From Rhodobacterales bacterium HKCCE3408 (lineage in GTDB: Bacteria > Pseudomonadota > Alphaproteobacteria > Rhodobacterales > Rhodobacteraceae): 64,000 nucleotides of DNA. Below are positions 36,709 to 45,597 of this stretch, in pieces. The stretch is taken from the NCBI GenBank assembly GCA_015689705.1, contig WVSN01000006.1, positions 1-64,000 on the forward strand, given 5' to 3'. The notes under the pieces are model-generated. The model worked only from the letters and a program-made list of their open reading frames with translations. It searched no databases and was not told the DNA's origin. A program made the translations under genes and the position numbers. Each line of letters starts with the position of its first letter. Within the stretch, counting starts at the first letter, position 1.

Positions 36709-37241
36709 TCGAACAGCAACTGGCTGTCGATACGCCCCTCGATCGTATTGCAGTTCGTCGGGTCCGGTTCTTCCCTCATGGAGGCCCGGAAACAGACCTC
36801 TCCCGCGAAGGTGGCAGCGACCGATCCGACCTGTCCCGCCTCGGCCGTCTCAAGCGTCTCGAGCACGATCATCGGTGGCGTCGGCGCATCCTGGCTGGTC
36901 CAGATCGGGCCTGACATGCCTTCCGGCAGATACATGATCTCCAGTGTCATCGGCTCGGCGCCGGCGGCAACCTCCCCCATGAAGGTCGCATCGATGCTCA
37001 GCACGTCGCTGGATGTGAAAGTGGGGCGCGGATGGCCCTGAAGGTGCAGGTTGACCAATCCCATACGCCCCTCGGACAGATCGGCCGAGGCAAGTGTCTC
37101 TCCGTCCTGGACCATGGAGATCGTGAACCAGGTCCGGCCTTCGCCCGCATAGGTCGTTTCGATGGTGCCGAATTCTTCGGCCCCGGCGGCGGCGCAGGAC
37201 AGGGCGGCGCCAAGGGTGATCGCGCAAAACATCCGCATCAT
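36705..37241 (-). CDS. Secreted protein of the HExxH operon
   Basis: 178 residues from ATG 37241. Signal peptide MMRMFCAITLGAALSCAAAG with cleavage near AGA. The mature part is beta-rich with two Cys in the last third (EVCFRAS, DPTNCNT), probably forming a disulfide. No known domain. It overlaps the upstream gene by 4 nt and the HExxH gene by 4 nt, so the three are translated as a unit. Could be an inhibitor, partner or substrate-binding factor of the protease; inference only. Confidence 0.7.
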   Translation of the reverse strand: MMRMFCAITLGAALSCAAAGAEEFGTIETTYAGEGRTWFTISMVQDGETLASADLSEGRMGLVNLHLQGHPRPTFTSSDVLSIDATFMGEVAAGAEPMTLEIMYLPEGMSGPIWTSQDAPTPPMIVLETLETAEAGQVGSVAATFAGEVCFRASMREEPDPTNCNTIEGRIDSQLLFE

Positions 37242-37888
37242 TGATAATCCGGGCAGAAATAGACGCCGTTCCCGCACTGCGTCTCGCACAGCGCGTTCGG
37301 CAGGACCGTTTCATCGAGCTCGTCGTGGGGAAAATCCTGACGGGTCATGCGAATGAGGCGCATGTAGGTGAAGGCGGTGCCATCCCGGACCCCGGTCGCA
37401 CTGAGGCGTCCGGCAATCACGGTTGGGCTGACGGCCACGAGGTCGAGGCGCATGGGGACGCCGTCATCGGATTCCGTCGGCGCTGTCCACCGCGGCAACT
37501 GGTTACTGCTGCAACCGGCCTCGGTCAGTGTGAGGTCTTCGAGGCTCAGCTGACCTTCCGGCGGTTCATCGTTCCAGGACGGCTCCCACCCTCCGACGCC
37601 GACCAGCTCGGCATTCAGCTCCCGTTCCGGGTGATGGATGACTAGGTTGTCGCCCATCTGAAATACGGTTGCCGCCTGCATGCCTTCCGCGGGCATTCCG
37701 TAGGTGCCGGCGCTGGTCGTCAGCGTTCCCGGCCCGGCCTCCACGGAATATTCTCCGATCCAGAAGCCATCGGCGACCTCGCTGCTCATGTGGCAGGCAT
37801 CGACGATATAGGCGAGACAATCGGCGCGGGCCTGCACAGACAGCAAGGCGATGGCAGGCAGAATGTATGCTGGCTTGAAGCGCGCCAT
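37238..37888 (-). CDS. Secreted Cys-containing protein, first gene of the HExxH operon
   Basis: 216 residues from ATG 37888. Signal peptide (FKPAYILPAIALLSVQARA) followed by Cys-bearing segments DCLAYIVDACHM near the mature N-terminus and ALCETQCGNGVYFCPDYQ at the very C-terminus: several Cys suited to disulfides. The rest is beta-strand-like. No family recognised. It opens the three-gene operon reading toward 34165. Confidence 0.7.
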   Translation of the reverse strand: MARFKPAYILPAIALLSVQARADCLAYIVDACHMSSEVADGFWIGEYSVEAGPGTLTTSAGTYGMPAEGMQAATVFQMGDNLVIHHPERELNAELVGVGGWEPSWNDEPPEGQLSLEDLTLTEAGCSSNQLPRWTAPTESDDGVPMRLDLVAVSPTVIAGRLSATGVRDGTAFTYMRLIRMTRQDFPHDELDETVLPNALCETQCGNGVYFCPDYQ

Positions 37889-38074
37889 TCCAATTCTCCC
37901 CCAGTGATAATGCACTGAAGCATATCACAAGACCGCATTCCGGTCATCCGGCCGGGGCGCACGTCGCTGGCCGCGATCGTCGGGGCACGGGGGCCGAAGC
38001 GCTGCCGCTTCACGCCAACCAGATTGGCAGGATCAGGCAGATCAAGTCGCCCGCCCGGCCCGGCCGCCTCTCCG

Positions 38075-38776
38075 CTAGCCCACGGTGACGCCGAAAAAGG
38101 ACCCGACGATAGCTGTCGCGGCCATCGCCAGTGCCCCCCAGAACGTCACCCGCACTGCTCCGCGGACCACACCGGCGCCTCCGGCCGAGGCGCCCAGGCC
38201 ACCGAGAACCGCCAGCCCGACGAGCGTAGAACCCGCAACGACCAACGCGATCCGCGCCTCAGGCACTGCCAGCGCGAAGAGCAGAGGCACCACCGCGCCG
38301 GTGGCGAAGGTCAGGGCCGAGACAAGGGCCGCCTGCACCGGACGGGCCGACACGGTCTCGGATATTCCGAGTTCGTCGCGGGCATGGGTGCCGAGGGCGT
38401 CGCGTTCGGTCAGCTGGCGCGCCACCTTCTCGGCCAGATCACGGTCTAGCCCGCGTTCGACGTAGATGCCGGTCAACTCCTCGAGCTCGGCCTCGGGCGT
38501 CTCCTCAAGCTCGCGGGTCTCCCGCGCGAGGTCTGCGCGTTCGGCGTCGGTCTGGGAACTGACCGAGACGTATTCCCCCGCAGCCATAGACATCGCGCCG
38601 GCCACCAGACCGGCTAAGCCGGCGATCAGCACCTCCGGCTTGCCCGATCCGGCTGCCGCCACGCCCACGACGAGGCTCGAGGTCGAGACGAGGCCGTCGT
38701 TGGCGCCCAGAACGGCCGCCCGCAGCCAGCCGATGCGATGGACCATGTGGACCTCGGAATGCGTCAGGCGGCTCAT
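38075..38776 (-). CDS. VIT1/CCC1-family transporter
   Basis: 233 residues. N-terminal LRAAVLGANDGLVSTSSLVVGV and the helix pair before a charged cytoplasmic metal-binding segment (about 75-130, ETRELEETPEAELEEL) are typical of VIT1/CCC1 iron/manganese transporters; three further helices follow at 148-232. Exports or sequesters Fe2+/Mn2+ in known relatives. Its start overlaps the stop of the P-type ATPase by 4 nt, so the two are coexpressed metal-handling proteins. Confidence 0.88.
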   Translation of the reverse strand: MSRLTHSEVHMVHRIGWLRAAVLGANDGLVSTSSLVVGVAAAGSGKPEVLIAGLAGLVAGAMSMAAGEYVSVSSQTDAERADLARETRELEETPEAELEELTGIYVERGLDRDLAEKVARQLTERDALGTHARDELGISETVSARPVQAALVSALTFATGAVVPLLFALAVPEARIALVVAGSTLVGLAVLGGLGASAGGAGVVRGAVRVTFWGALAMAATAIVGSFFGVTVG

Positions 38777-40680
38777 GGTGTTGCTCCTTCACGATTGCGG
38801 GCCTGCCCGGTCGGGCTGGCCAGGATGTCAGACGCGGCGGGCTCGTGCGGGGTGATGCGCAGCGCGCGCAAGGCGTTCAGGATCACGGCGACGTCGATCA
38901 CCTCCTGAAGCAAGGCGCCCTCGACCGGCGTCAGATAACCGAAGGCGGCTGCAATCATGCCGAGGATCGACAACCCGATCCCGGCAACAACGCTTTCGAC
39001 GGCGATCCGGCGCGCAGCCCGGGCGATCTCGATCCCCGGACCAAGACGGTCGATCCGGTCGACCAGCAGCACCACATCCGCCGCCTCGGCCGATGCGCCC
39101 GCGCCGCGGACACCCATCGCGACGCCGACATCGGCCGCGGCCAGCGCGGGGGCGTCGTTGACGCCATCGCCCACCATCATCACCGGGCCGTGCTTGCGCT
39201 CGGTCAGGACCACCAGCACCTTCTGATCGGGCGTCAGCCCCGTCCGCAGCGCATCGAGGCCAAGGCCCTCGGTGACCCGTTCAGCCACCTCCGCGCGATC
39301 GCCAGTGGCCAGCAGGATGCGGCCGATCCCCTCGCGGCGCAGACCATCCAGCATGGCGCCAGCGCCCGGGCGCAACGGATCGGACATCACGAGATGCCCG
39401 ACCATGCGCTCATCCACCGCGACCGCGACGAGCACGGCACCGGCGGCCATGTCAGGCGCTGTCTCGGTCACACCACCTACGCGCCGCGCCACGAACGCGT
39501 CTCCGCCGACGATGACTGTCCGGCCCTCGACATGGCCGATCACGCCTTCGCCCGGGATCTCGGCCACGTCCGATGGGACCGGCAGGGCCAGGCCCCGTGC
39601 CTTGGCGGCTGCCACCACGGCCTGCGCCACCGGATGCTTCGACGCCTGGTCGAGTGCTGCAGCCAGACGCAGCAGGTCGTCCGGATCGCTGTCGTCGTGG
39701 CTTTCGATGGTAACGATCTGCGGACGGCCCTCGGTCAGGGTACCTGTCTTGTCGAGGATCAGTGTCCAGATGCGCGCCATCGTTTCGAGCGGTCCAGCGC
39801 CCTTGATCAGCACACCGAAATGCGCCGCCCGCGACAGTCCGGCGACCAGCGCGACCGGAACCGCCAGGATAAGCGGGCATGGCGTTGCGACGACAAGGAC
39901 CGCGACGGCCCGGATCGGATCGCCGGTGAACCACCACGCCGCCACGGCGATGGTGACAGTGACGGCGAGAAAGCCGAGCGACCAGCGATCCGCGAGCCGC
40001 GACATCGGTGCCTTGGACGCCTGCGCTTCCTCGACCAGCCGGACGATCCCGGCATAGGTGCTTTCCTCCGCCCGCCGCGTGGCGGTCAGGTCGAAGGCCT
40101 CGCCGGCATTGGTCGAGCCGCTCAGGGCCTCGGCGCCGGGCCCGAGCCGCACCGGCAGAGACTCGCCCGTCAATGCCGACGTGTCGAGAAAGGCCGTCCC
40201 CGAAGCGACGGTGCCGTCCACCGGCACCACGTCGCCCTGACGGATCAGAAGCCTGTCGCCGGGCGCGATCCGGTCGAGCGGGACCTCCTCGAGCTCGCCG
40301 TTCCGGTGCCTCGTCGCCGTGCGCGGAACACGGGAGAGGAGGTCGTGCATCTCGCGCCGGGCGCGGCCTTCGGCGAAACTTTCGAGGAAGGTACCGCCGG
40401 AATACATCAGAGCGACAACGGCCGCAGCCAGCGTCTCGCCGAAGACGAGCGCCGCGGTCATCGAGAGCGCCGCGACGATGTCGAGACCGACCTCGCCAGA
40501 CCGCAGGCTGCGGAGGATCTCGACCACCAGTGCAGCCAGCGCCGGAACCACTCCTGCCGTCCAGGCGATGTCGGCCAGTGCAGAAAAGCCCGCGAACCAT
40601 GCCGCCAGCCCGGCGATAAGGCCGGTGGCGGCCAGCACCAGGATGCCGGTCTTCAGCCGATCTGAACCGGTCTGCTGCAC
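38773..40680 (-). CDS. Heavy-metal P1B-type ATPase with TPC motif
   Basis: 635 residues. Phosphorylation site DKTGT (310-314), actuator motif TGES in SALTGESLPV, hinge GDGVNDAPAL, and the membrane metal motif TPCP (266-269). The TPC form is assigned to the P1B-5 group (for example S. meliloti Nia, Ni/Fe export), distinct from the CPC copper/zinc pumps. There is no N-terminal HMA domain and no C-terminal hemerythrin. Couples ATP hydrolysis to metal export across the inner membrane; pairing with the VIT gene favours iron or manganese. Confidence 0.88.
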   Translation of the reverse strand: MQQTGSDRLKTGILVLAATGLIAGLAAWFAGFSALADIAWTAGVVPALAALVVEILRSLRSGEVGLDIVAALSMTAALVFGETLAAAVVALMYSGGTFLESFAEGRARREMHDLLSRVPRTATRHRNGELEEVPLDRIAPGDRLLIRQGDVVPVDGTVASGTAFLDTSALTGESLPVRLGPGAEALSGSTNAGEAFDLTATRRAEESTYAGIVRLVEEAQASKAPMSRLADRWSLGFLAVTVTIAVAAWWFTGDPIRAVAVLVVATPCPLILAVPVALVAGLSRAAHFGVLIKGAGPLETMARIWTLILDKTGTLTEGRPQIVTIESHDDSDPDDLLRLAAALDQASKHPVAQAVVAAAKARGLALPVPSDVAEIPGEGVIGHVEGRTVIVGGDAFVARRVGGVTETAPDMAAGAVLVAVAVDERMVGHLVMSDPLRPGAGAMLDGLRREGIGRILLATGDRAEVAERVTEGLGLDALRTGLTPDQKVLVVLTERKHGPVMMVGDGVNDAPALAAADVGVAMGVRGAGASAEAADVVLLVDRIDRLGPGIEIARAARRIAVESVVAGIGLSILGMIAAAFGYLTPVEGALLQEVIDVAVILNALRALRITPHEPAASDILASPTGQARNREGATP

Positions 40681-40694
40681 GCGGCTCGACTCCC

Positions 40695-41666
40695 CTATGC
40701 CGGAACGGCCGGCGATGGCTCATCTGCAAACAGCCGGCCGACTCCGACGCTCCTTACGCCATCGCCATGATCGCGCAGGAGAAACAGGGCGTCGAGACCG
40801 TGCGAGCGGGCGAGCGCCGTGCCGCGTTCGGCCCCGAGCACCATGAGCGCGGTGGCCCAGGCGTCGGCCTCGGCACAGGTCGGCGCGACGACGGTGACCG
40901 ACGCGGGCGACGTGTCGAGCGGCGCGCCCCGTGTCGGATCCATCGTGTGCGACAGGCGCCGTCCGCCGGCGTCGACCCAGTGCCGGTAATCGCCAGAGGT
41001 CGCTACGGCGGCATCCTGCAATGCAAGGATCGAGTGCGGTGTGCGGCGATTGAGCTCCGGCGCTTCAACGGCGACGGTCCAGGCTGTGCCGTCAGGCTTG
41101 GTTCCGACCGCGCGCATCTCGCCGTCGATCCCGACGAGCGCGTTGACGATGCCGAAGTCGCCCAGGGTCTCGGCCAGCCTGTCGGCGCCGTAGCCCTTCG
41201 CGATGCCGTTGAGGTCGAGCGTCACTGGTGCCGACTTGCGCACGAGATCGCCGTCGATCTGCAGCGTCTCATGACCGGGGCGCCGGTCGTTGGAAATGGC
41301 GGCACGGATGCCTTCGGCCGTGGCGTCCCGTGGCCCGAAGCCCCAGGCCGTGACCGCATCACCCAGTCCAACGTCGAAAGCCCCGCCCGACGCGCGCCCG
41401 ATCTCCAGACCGAGACGCAGGACCGTGGCGATGTGGCCTGGCATAACGACCCATTCGCCGACGGGTGCCGCGTTGAGCCGCATCAGGTCGCTGTCAGCCC
41501 TCCAGGTCGACATCTGCGCGTCCACTTCGGCCACCGCAGTATGAAGTGCAGCCTGGATCGAGCCAGGATCGACATCGGGTGCGGCGAAGAAAAGCGCCGA
41601 CCAGCGGGTTCCCATGGTCGGACCGTGCAGGGCATGGCGCACCGTCTCAGTAGATGTCTTCGACAT
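40695..41666 (-). CDS. apbE: FAD:protein FMN transferase ApbE
   Basis: 323 residues without an obvious signal peptide. ApbE family: MGTRWSALFF near the start, DLNGIAKGYGADRL (about 175-188) and the C-terminal HTMDPTRGAP with SVTVVAPTCAEADAWATALM. ApbE attaches FMN covalently to Thr/Ser of exported redox proteins. The DUF2271 protein two genes upstream carries a fitting target motif. It overlaps the reductase stop by 20 nt. Lack of a clear export signal is worth noting, since targets here are periplasmic. Confidence 0.9.
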   Translation of the reverse strand: MSKTSTETVRHALHGPTMGTRWSALFFAAPDVDPGSIQAALHTAVAEVDAQMSTWRADSDLMRLNAAPVGEWVVMPGHIATVLRLGLEIGRASGGAFDVGLGDAVTAWGFGPRDATAEGIRAAISNDRRPGHETLQIDGDLVRKSAPVTLDLNGIAKGYGADRLAETLGDFGIVNALVGIDGEMRAVGTKPDGTAWTVAVEAPELNRRTPHSILALQDAAVATSGDYRHWVDAGGRRLSHTMDPTRGAPLDTSPASVTVVAPTCAEADAWATALMVLGAERGTALARSHGLDALFLLRDHGDGVRSVGVGRLFADEPSPAVPA

Positions 41667-43854
41667 ACCGACCCTCCGCTTTCAGATGCGCCGGGCTAAG
41701 CCCGGAGGGCGCCAGGATTTCGGTCAGTGCCTCGGCAACGCCCGCTGCCATGTCCCGACCTCCGCAGACCATGACGCGCGCACCGTCTCGAACCAGCTGC
41801 GCGACCAGGGCCGTCTCGCTGCGAAGTGCATCCTGCACGTAATGCGGCCGCGATCCGCGGGAGATGGCGGTGAAAAGACGCGACAGCCGTCCCTCGTCCT
41901 GCCAGGCGGGGAAGTTGTCGCCGTAGAGGAAATCGCTGTCGGGATGGCGCATGCCGAAGAACAGGTGGATCGGCCGCCGGCGCGCATTCCCCCGTACGAT
42001 GCCGGCAAGCGCGCCAATGCCGGTTCCGGCGCCGATCAGGATCAGCGGTGTACGACCCCGCCCGGCCCGGAAGGCCGGGTTGCGCCGCAGGAAGGCGGTC
42101 ACCGTGTCGCCCGGCTCCAGCGCCAGGAGCTGACCCGAACAGAGACCGCCGGGATGCTTTCGCACCACGATCTCGACAAAGCCGTCCCGGCGCGAAGAGG
42201 CCAGAGAATAGAACCTGGGGACGTCGCTGCCGTCCGGCACGATGCCGATCAGATCGCCGGCCGCGAACCGGGCGAACCCGCCGCCCGTCAGCCACTGCCG
42301 GATCGTCGGGCGGGGCGTCTCGAACCGCAGGATAGCCGTCGGCGCCTGGACCTCTGCCCCGTAATCGCACCGCGAAACGAGCCTCAGCCCGATGGTGGCG
42401 GGAAGGACCGGCTGGTGCGCCAGCTCGAGGTCAATTCCCAGCGCGCTGCCCAGTGCGCGGCCCCACCGTGCGAAATCCTGTGGCGACTGGCGGTCGACCG
42501 TTCCCGGCTCGATCAGCTGGCGCCACCCTTTCGCCTGAGCCGCATCTGCGACGGCCCGGGCATAGGCGCAGAAACGATGGAAACTGCGATCGCCGAACCC
42601 GAGCGCGGCAATGGGCGTATCCGGCGTCGGGTCAACGGCGTTCAGCCGGTCGAGGAAGCCCTTCGCCGAGGCGGGCGCCGCCCCGTCGCCGTAGGTGGCC
42701 GCCAGAACGATCAGTCGCCGTGCCCGGGCGTAGCGTTCCGGCGCGAAGCCCGACATCGGACCGACATGTACGGTCTGACCGGCCTGTGTCAGCGCAGCGT
42801 GCAGGGTCGCGGCGAAGCTCCACGTGCTGCCGCCTTCGCTCCCTACGAGAACGATGGTCTCGGCGCGCCGGGCGGGCTGATTTCCCCGGATACGCGACCG
42901 ACCCCGGCGGCCCGTCAGCCAGATCACCACCCCCGTCACGCCGAGAACCGGGACACCAAGCGCCATGAGTCCAAGCACAAGGCCGAGCGTTGCCGCCCCC
43001 TGCCCGGTATGCAGCATGTAGACGGTCTCGGATATGCGCTCCCATCCGGACAGGTCCGACCAGGCCAGAAGCGCGCCTGTCCCCTGATCGATATATCCGG
43101 TGCCGCGGTCGGTTTTCAGCGTGAAGACGTCCGTCGCGTCGCCCGGATAGGGGAAGCTGAGTTCGCGCAGTTCGGCGACGGGAGTGCGCTCAAGGACCTG
43201 CATGTCGGCGAATGTGGCGCCTGTCGTGCCGCTGACCTCCGAGGGAAAGGCGGGCGGCGTCGCGCCATCTGGCAGGAGACCGAAGGTCGATGCGGTCATC
43301 CAGAGGGCGGTGGCGGAGGACAGGACCAGCCCGGACACGGCGATCCGGGCGATCTCCACATGGAGCCGTCCGGCCAGCGGTCCGCGCAGCGGCGCGAACC
43401 AGCGGCGCCAGCCACCGGCGCGCCGCGCAACCAGCGCCGCGCCCGAAGCCGAGAGGATCAGCATCGCCGCCGCCCCGACGGCCATGACGATGCGCCCTCC
43501 GTCTTCGAGGAACAGGGACCGGTGCAGGCTGGTCAGCCAGCGCTCGGCCACGTTCGGGTCAGCCGATCCCACACCATGCCCGGTCGCCGGATCGATCACC
43601 GCCGCACCTGGCGTACCCTGGTCGAACCAGTACGCGGTGATCCGGCCGGAGGGAGACCGGCGGATCTGCTCGACGCCCGGAAAGGCGACCTGGACCCGAC
43701 CGGCCAGCGCGGCGACACTCAGCCCGGCTTCGGCCTGCGGCGCCGTCAGCCGCTCGGCCGCCGGAAAGACCGACAGCGCCGCGCCACTGAGGGTCAGGAC
43801 GACGAGAAGGCCGATGGCCAGAAGCCCCGGCCAGCGGTGAAGTCTGCGGATCAT
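41647..43854 (-). CDS. PepSY-membrane/flavodoxin/NADPH-flavin reductase fusion
   Basis: 735 residues. N-terminal PepSY-associated membrane part (helices near 10-30, 122-144, 170-190, 300-325) with heme-type His (LHRW, LHRSLF, LHTGQG), then a flavodoxin domain (about 340-480, VLVGSEGGSTWSFA) and a ferredoxin-NADP-reductase-like domain (RFYSLASSRRDG for FAD, IGAGTGIGAL for NADPH). It can carry electrons from cytoplasmic NADPH through the membrane to a periplasmic acceptor, plausibly the flavinylated DUF2271 protein or iron. Followed by apbE. Confidence 0.85.
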   Translation of the reverse strand: MIRRLHRWPGLLAIGLLVVLTLSGAALSVFPAAERLTAPQAEAGLSVAALAGRVQVAFPGVEQIRRSPSGRITAYWFDQGTPGAAVIDPATGHGVGSADPNVAERWLTSLHRSLFLEDGGRIVMAVGAAAMLILSASGAALVARRAGGWRRWFAPLRGPLAGRLHVEIARIAVSGLVLSSATALWMTASTFGLLPDGATPPAFPSEVSGTTGATFADMQVLERTPVAELRELSFPYPGDATDVFTLKTDRGTGYIDQGTGALLAWSDLSGWERISETVYMLHTGQGAATLGLVLGLMALGVPVLGVTGVVIWLTGRRGRSRIRGNQPARRAETIVLVGSEGGSTWSFAATLHAALTQAGQTVHVGPMSGFAPERYARARRLIVLAATYGDGAAPASAKGFLDRLNAVDPTPDTPIAALGFGDRSFHRFCAYARAVADAAQAKGWRQLIEPGTVDRQSPQDFARWGRALGSALGIDLELAHQPVLPATIGLRLVSRCDYGAEVQAPTAILRFETPRPTIRQWLTGGGFARFAAGDLIGIVPDGSDVPRFYSLASSRRDGFVEIVVRKHPGGLCSGQLLALEPGDTVTAFLRRNPAFRAGRGRTPLILIGAGTGIGALAGIVRGNARRRPIHLFFGMRHPDSDFLYGDNFPAWQDEGRLSRLFTAISRGSRPHYVQDALRSETALVAQLVRDGARVMVCGGRDMAAGVAEALTEILAPSGLSPAHLKAEGRYVEDIY

Positions 43855-43866
43855 GGCACCGGCGCC

Positions 43867-44337
43867 CTACATCGAATAGGCAAAGTCGGCGACGTATCGG
43901 CGCCCGGCGACCGGCACGCCCGACCCGTCGGTCGTCAGAGGCACCGCCACTTCGTTGGGACTGTCGCGCATGTCCTCGACAGCCGCGTCGACATGCAGCG
44001 TATACCCGGCGTCAAAGACCGCGTCGGCGAGATCAAGGGTGATCTCGAACGTGCGACCCGCACCGACGCTGGCGCCGGTGATGCCGTCGATTTGCGCGGT
44101 GTCCCCGCGTGTCGCGCGGTACCAGTCGCCCAGATGTTCGTAGTAGCGCGACTTCGTGCCGGCCATCCAAAGGCTGCCGACGTAGGCGCCGGACGCATCC
44201 GTGACGTAGAGCGCGAGATATGCGCCCCGGCCGCCGTAATTGTTGAGGGTCGTGGTCAGGGTCACCGGCCGCGCCATCGCGAGGCCGGGGATCGTCAGCG
44301 CGGTCGAGAGCGCCAGGGTTGCCAGAAGCGATTTCAT
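43867..44337 (-). CDS. DUF2271 periplasmic protein, predicted ApbE target
   Basis: 156 residues with a signal peptide (cleavage near AMA, about 22). The DUF2271 domain fills the mature part. Residues 84-90 read DGITGAS, matching the ApbE flavinylation consensus D-x-x-S/T-G-A-S/T, so FMN would be attached to Ser90. It precedes the PepSY/reductase gene by 12 bp and apbE follows, so the operon supplies carrier, reductase and flavin transferase. Periplasmic electron carrier is inferred. Confidence 0.85.
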   Translation of the reverse strand: MKSLLATLALSTALTIPGLAMARPVTLTTTLNNYGGRGAYLALYVTDASGAYVGSLWMAGTKSRYYEHLGDWYRATRGDTAQIDGITGASVGAGRTFEITLDLADAVFDAGYTLHVDAAVEDMRDSPNEVAVPLTTDGSGVPVAGRRYVADFAYSM

Positions 44338-44378
44338 GGGATGGCTCCTTCGAATGACAGATCAGGGGGGGCCGAGGT

Positions 44379-44756
44379 TCAGTTGGTCTGAACCTGCGGT
44401 GCGGCGCGGTTGCCGAACAAACCGTTTTGCGGCGGGGCGACGCTGCCAGCCGGCGCGGGATTACGCGAACCGTTCAGGCAGTAGCCATCGTCATCGCTGC
44501 AATCGTCGTCGTCGTCATCGCCATCGCCGCGCCGCCCGTGATCGTCATCGTCGTCTCCATGGTCACGGTCGCCGTGGTCGTCATCATCATATCCGTCATC
44601 CGCGAGCATCAGCGGCATGGTCCGCGGGGCGTTCTCGACAGCCGCGGGCCGGAGGGCATCGCGGGATGCGTCAGGGACCGCACTCAGGACCGGGGCGGCG
44701 ATGGCTGCCGTCAGTGCGGTCGAGGCGATGAGCAGTGTCCGTCTGGTGTTCGTCAT
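44379..44756 (-). CDS. Exported Asp/His-rich low-complexity protein
   Basis: 125 residues from ATG 44756. Twin-arginine-like or Sec signal MTNTRRTLLIASTALTAAIA, then a stretch of Asp, His and Gly (about 54-88, DDDDHGDRDHGDDDD-type) and an isolated Cys pair (DDCSDDDGYC). Such acidic His-containing runs bind divalent metals. Located between a terminator and the DUF2271 gene; probably starts the redox operon's transcript. No family recognised. Confidence 0.75.
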   Translation of the reverse strand: MTNTRRTLLIASTALTAAIAAPVLSAVPDASRDALRPAAVENAPRTMPLMLADDGYDDDDHGDRDHGDDDDDHGRRGDGDDDDDDCSDDDGYCLNGSRNPAPAGSVAPPQNGLFGNRAAPQVQTN

Positions 44757-44850
44757 AGCAGGGTCTCCTTTCGTCTGCTGGCTCCGATCTGTGGGCCCCA
44801 CCTGAGGTCACCCTGACAGCCGCGCGATTTCCGCTTCAGCTTGCCGTCAG

Positions 44851-44882
44851 GAAGAAAAGGCCCCGCCGGGGTCAGCGGGGCC
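44851..44882 (-). terminator. Intrinsic terminator after the cytochrome b gene
   Basis: On the minus strand GGCCCCGC-TGACCCCG-GCGGGGCC (8 bp stem, 44859-44882) is followed by TTTTCTTC. It separates the PepSY/cytochrome b pair from the Asp-rich/DUF2271/reductase/apbE genes. Confidence 0.8.
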
Positions 44883-44925
44883 AGTCGGGCCGACAGGGTG
44901 TCGTTCGGCCCAGGGGTCCGGTCTT

Positions 44926-45597
44926 TCAGGCGATGTCACCGGGTTCTGGGGGTCGTTTGTCCCCGGTGACCATTGCCCGAACGAGGTTCTCGTGGTGCCG
45001 GACAGACGCCAGTGCGACACCGCCGACATGCAGCGCCGCTAGGAGGAGCATCAGGTTGGCCAGTGTTTCGTGGACGTCCTTCAGGGGTCCTCCAGCCTCG
45101 AAATCTCCTCCGTTTCTGTACTCGTCGCCGTCGTCATCGGCCCAGGTCGGCGCAACGATCCGGGGCATGTCGGGCAGCATCGCCACGCGCTCGGGCTCGG
45201 CCATCAGCCAGCCGGTGAAAGCCGTTCCCGCCAGCGTGGCCAGAAGCGCCAGCGTCATCATCGCGCCGGCGGGGTTATGGCCGAGATAGCGTCGCTCTCC
45301 GCCACGAACGATGTCGCCGAGATAGGCAAGCGTCGCGCCTGGTCCTTTCACGAACTGGGCGAAGCGGGCGTAGTGGCCTCCTACGAAACCCCAGATCACG
45401 CGGAAACCCACGAGACCGGCGACGGCGTAGCCTGCAAGCTCGTGGAGCGCCTGCGTCTCCTCGGCAGTAAGCCAGGCGATCGCGAAGGCGACGACGAGCG
45501 ACCAGTGGAATATCCGGACAAGCGGATCCCAGACCCGGACCCTGCCGGTGATCGGTTCGTTCGCATCGTGGGCCGAACCGGCGCGCAAGTCAGTCAT
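44926..45597 (-). CDS. Membrane cytochrome b (b561/hydrogenase-type)
   Basis: 223 residues from ATG 45597 (GGAGGAGAC upstream). Four helices with heme-ligand His in FHWSLV, LHELAGY and the HETLANLMLLLAALHVGG segment: a di-heme membrane cytochrome b of the b561/NiFe-hydrogenase type. A periplasmic loop with DDDGDEYRNGGDFE is acidic. It overlaps the PepSY gene upstream by 8 nt. Likely moves electrons between quinone and a periplasmic partner, part of the flavin/iron redox locus. Confidence 0.87.
   Translation of the reverse strand: MTDLRAGSAHDANEPITGRVRVWDPLVRIFHWSLVVAFAIAWLTAEETQALHELAGYAVAGLVGFRVIWGFVGGHYARFAQFVKGPGATLAYLGDIVRGGERRYLGHNPAGAMMTLALLATLAGTAFTGWLMAEPERVAMLPDMPRIVAPTWADDDGDEYRNGGDFEAGGPLKDVHETLANLMLLLAALHVGGVALASVRHHENLVRAMVTGDKRPPEPGDIA

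Noticed and set aside
41614-44391. 925-residue plus-strand frame
   Set aside because: Antisense to ApbE, the reductase fusion and DUF2271, which all have clear motifs.
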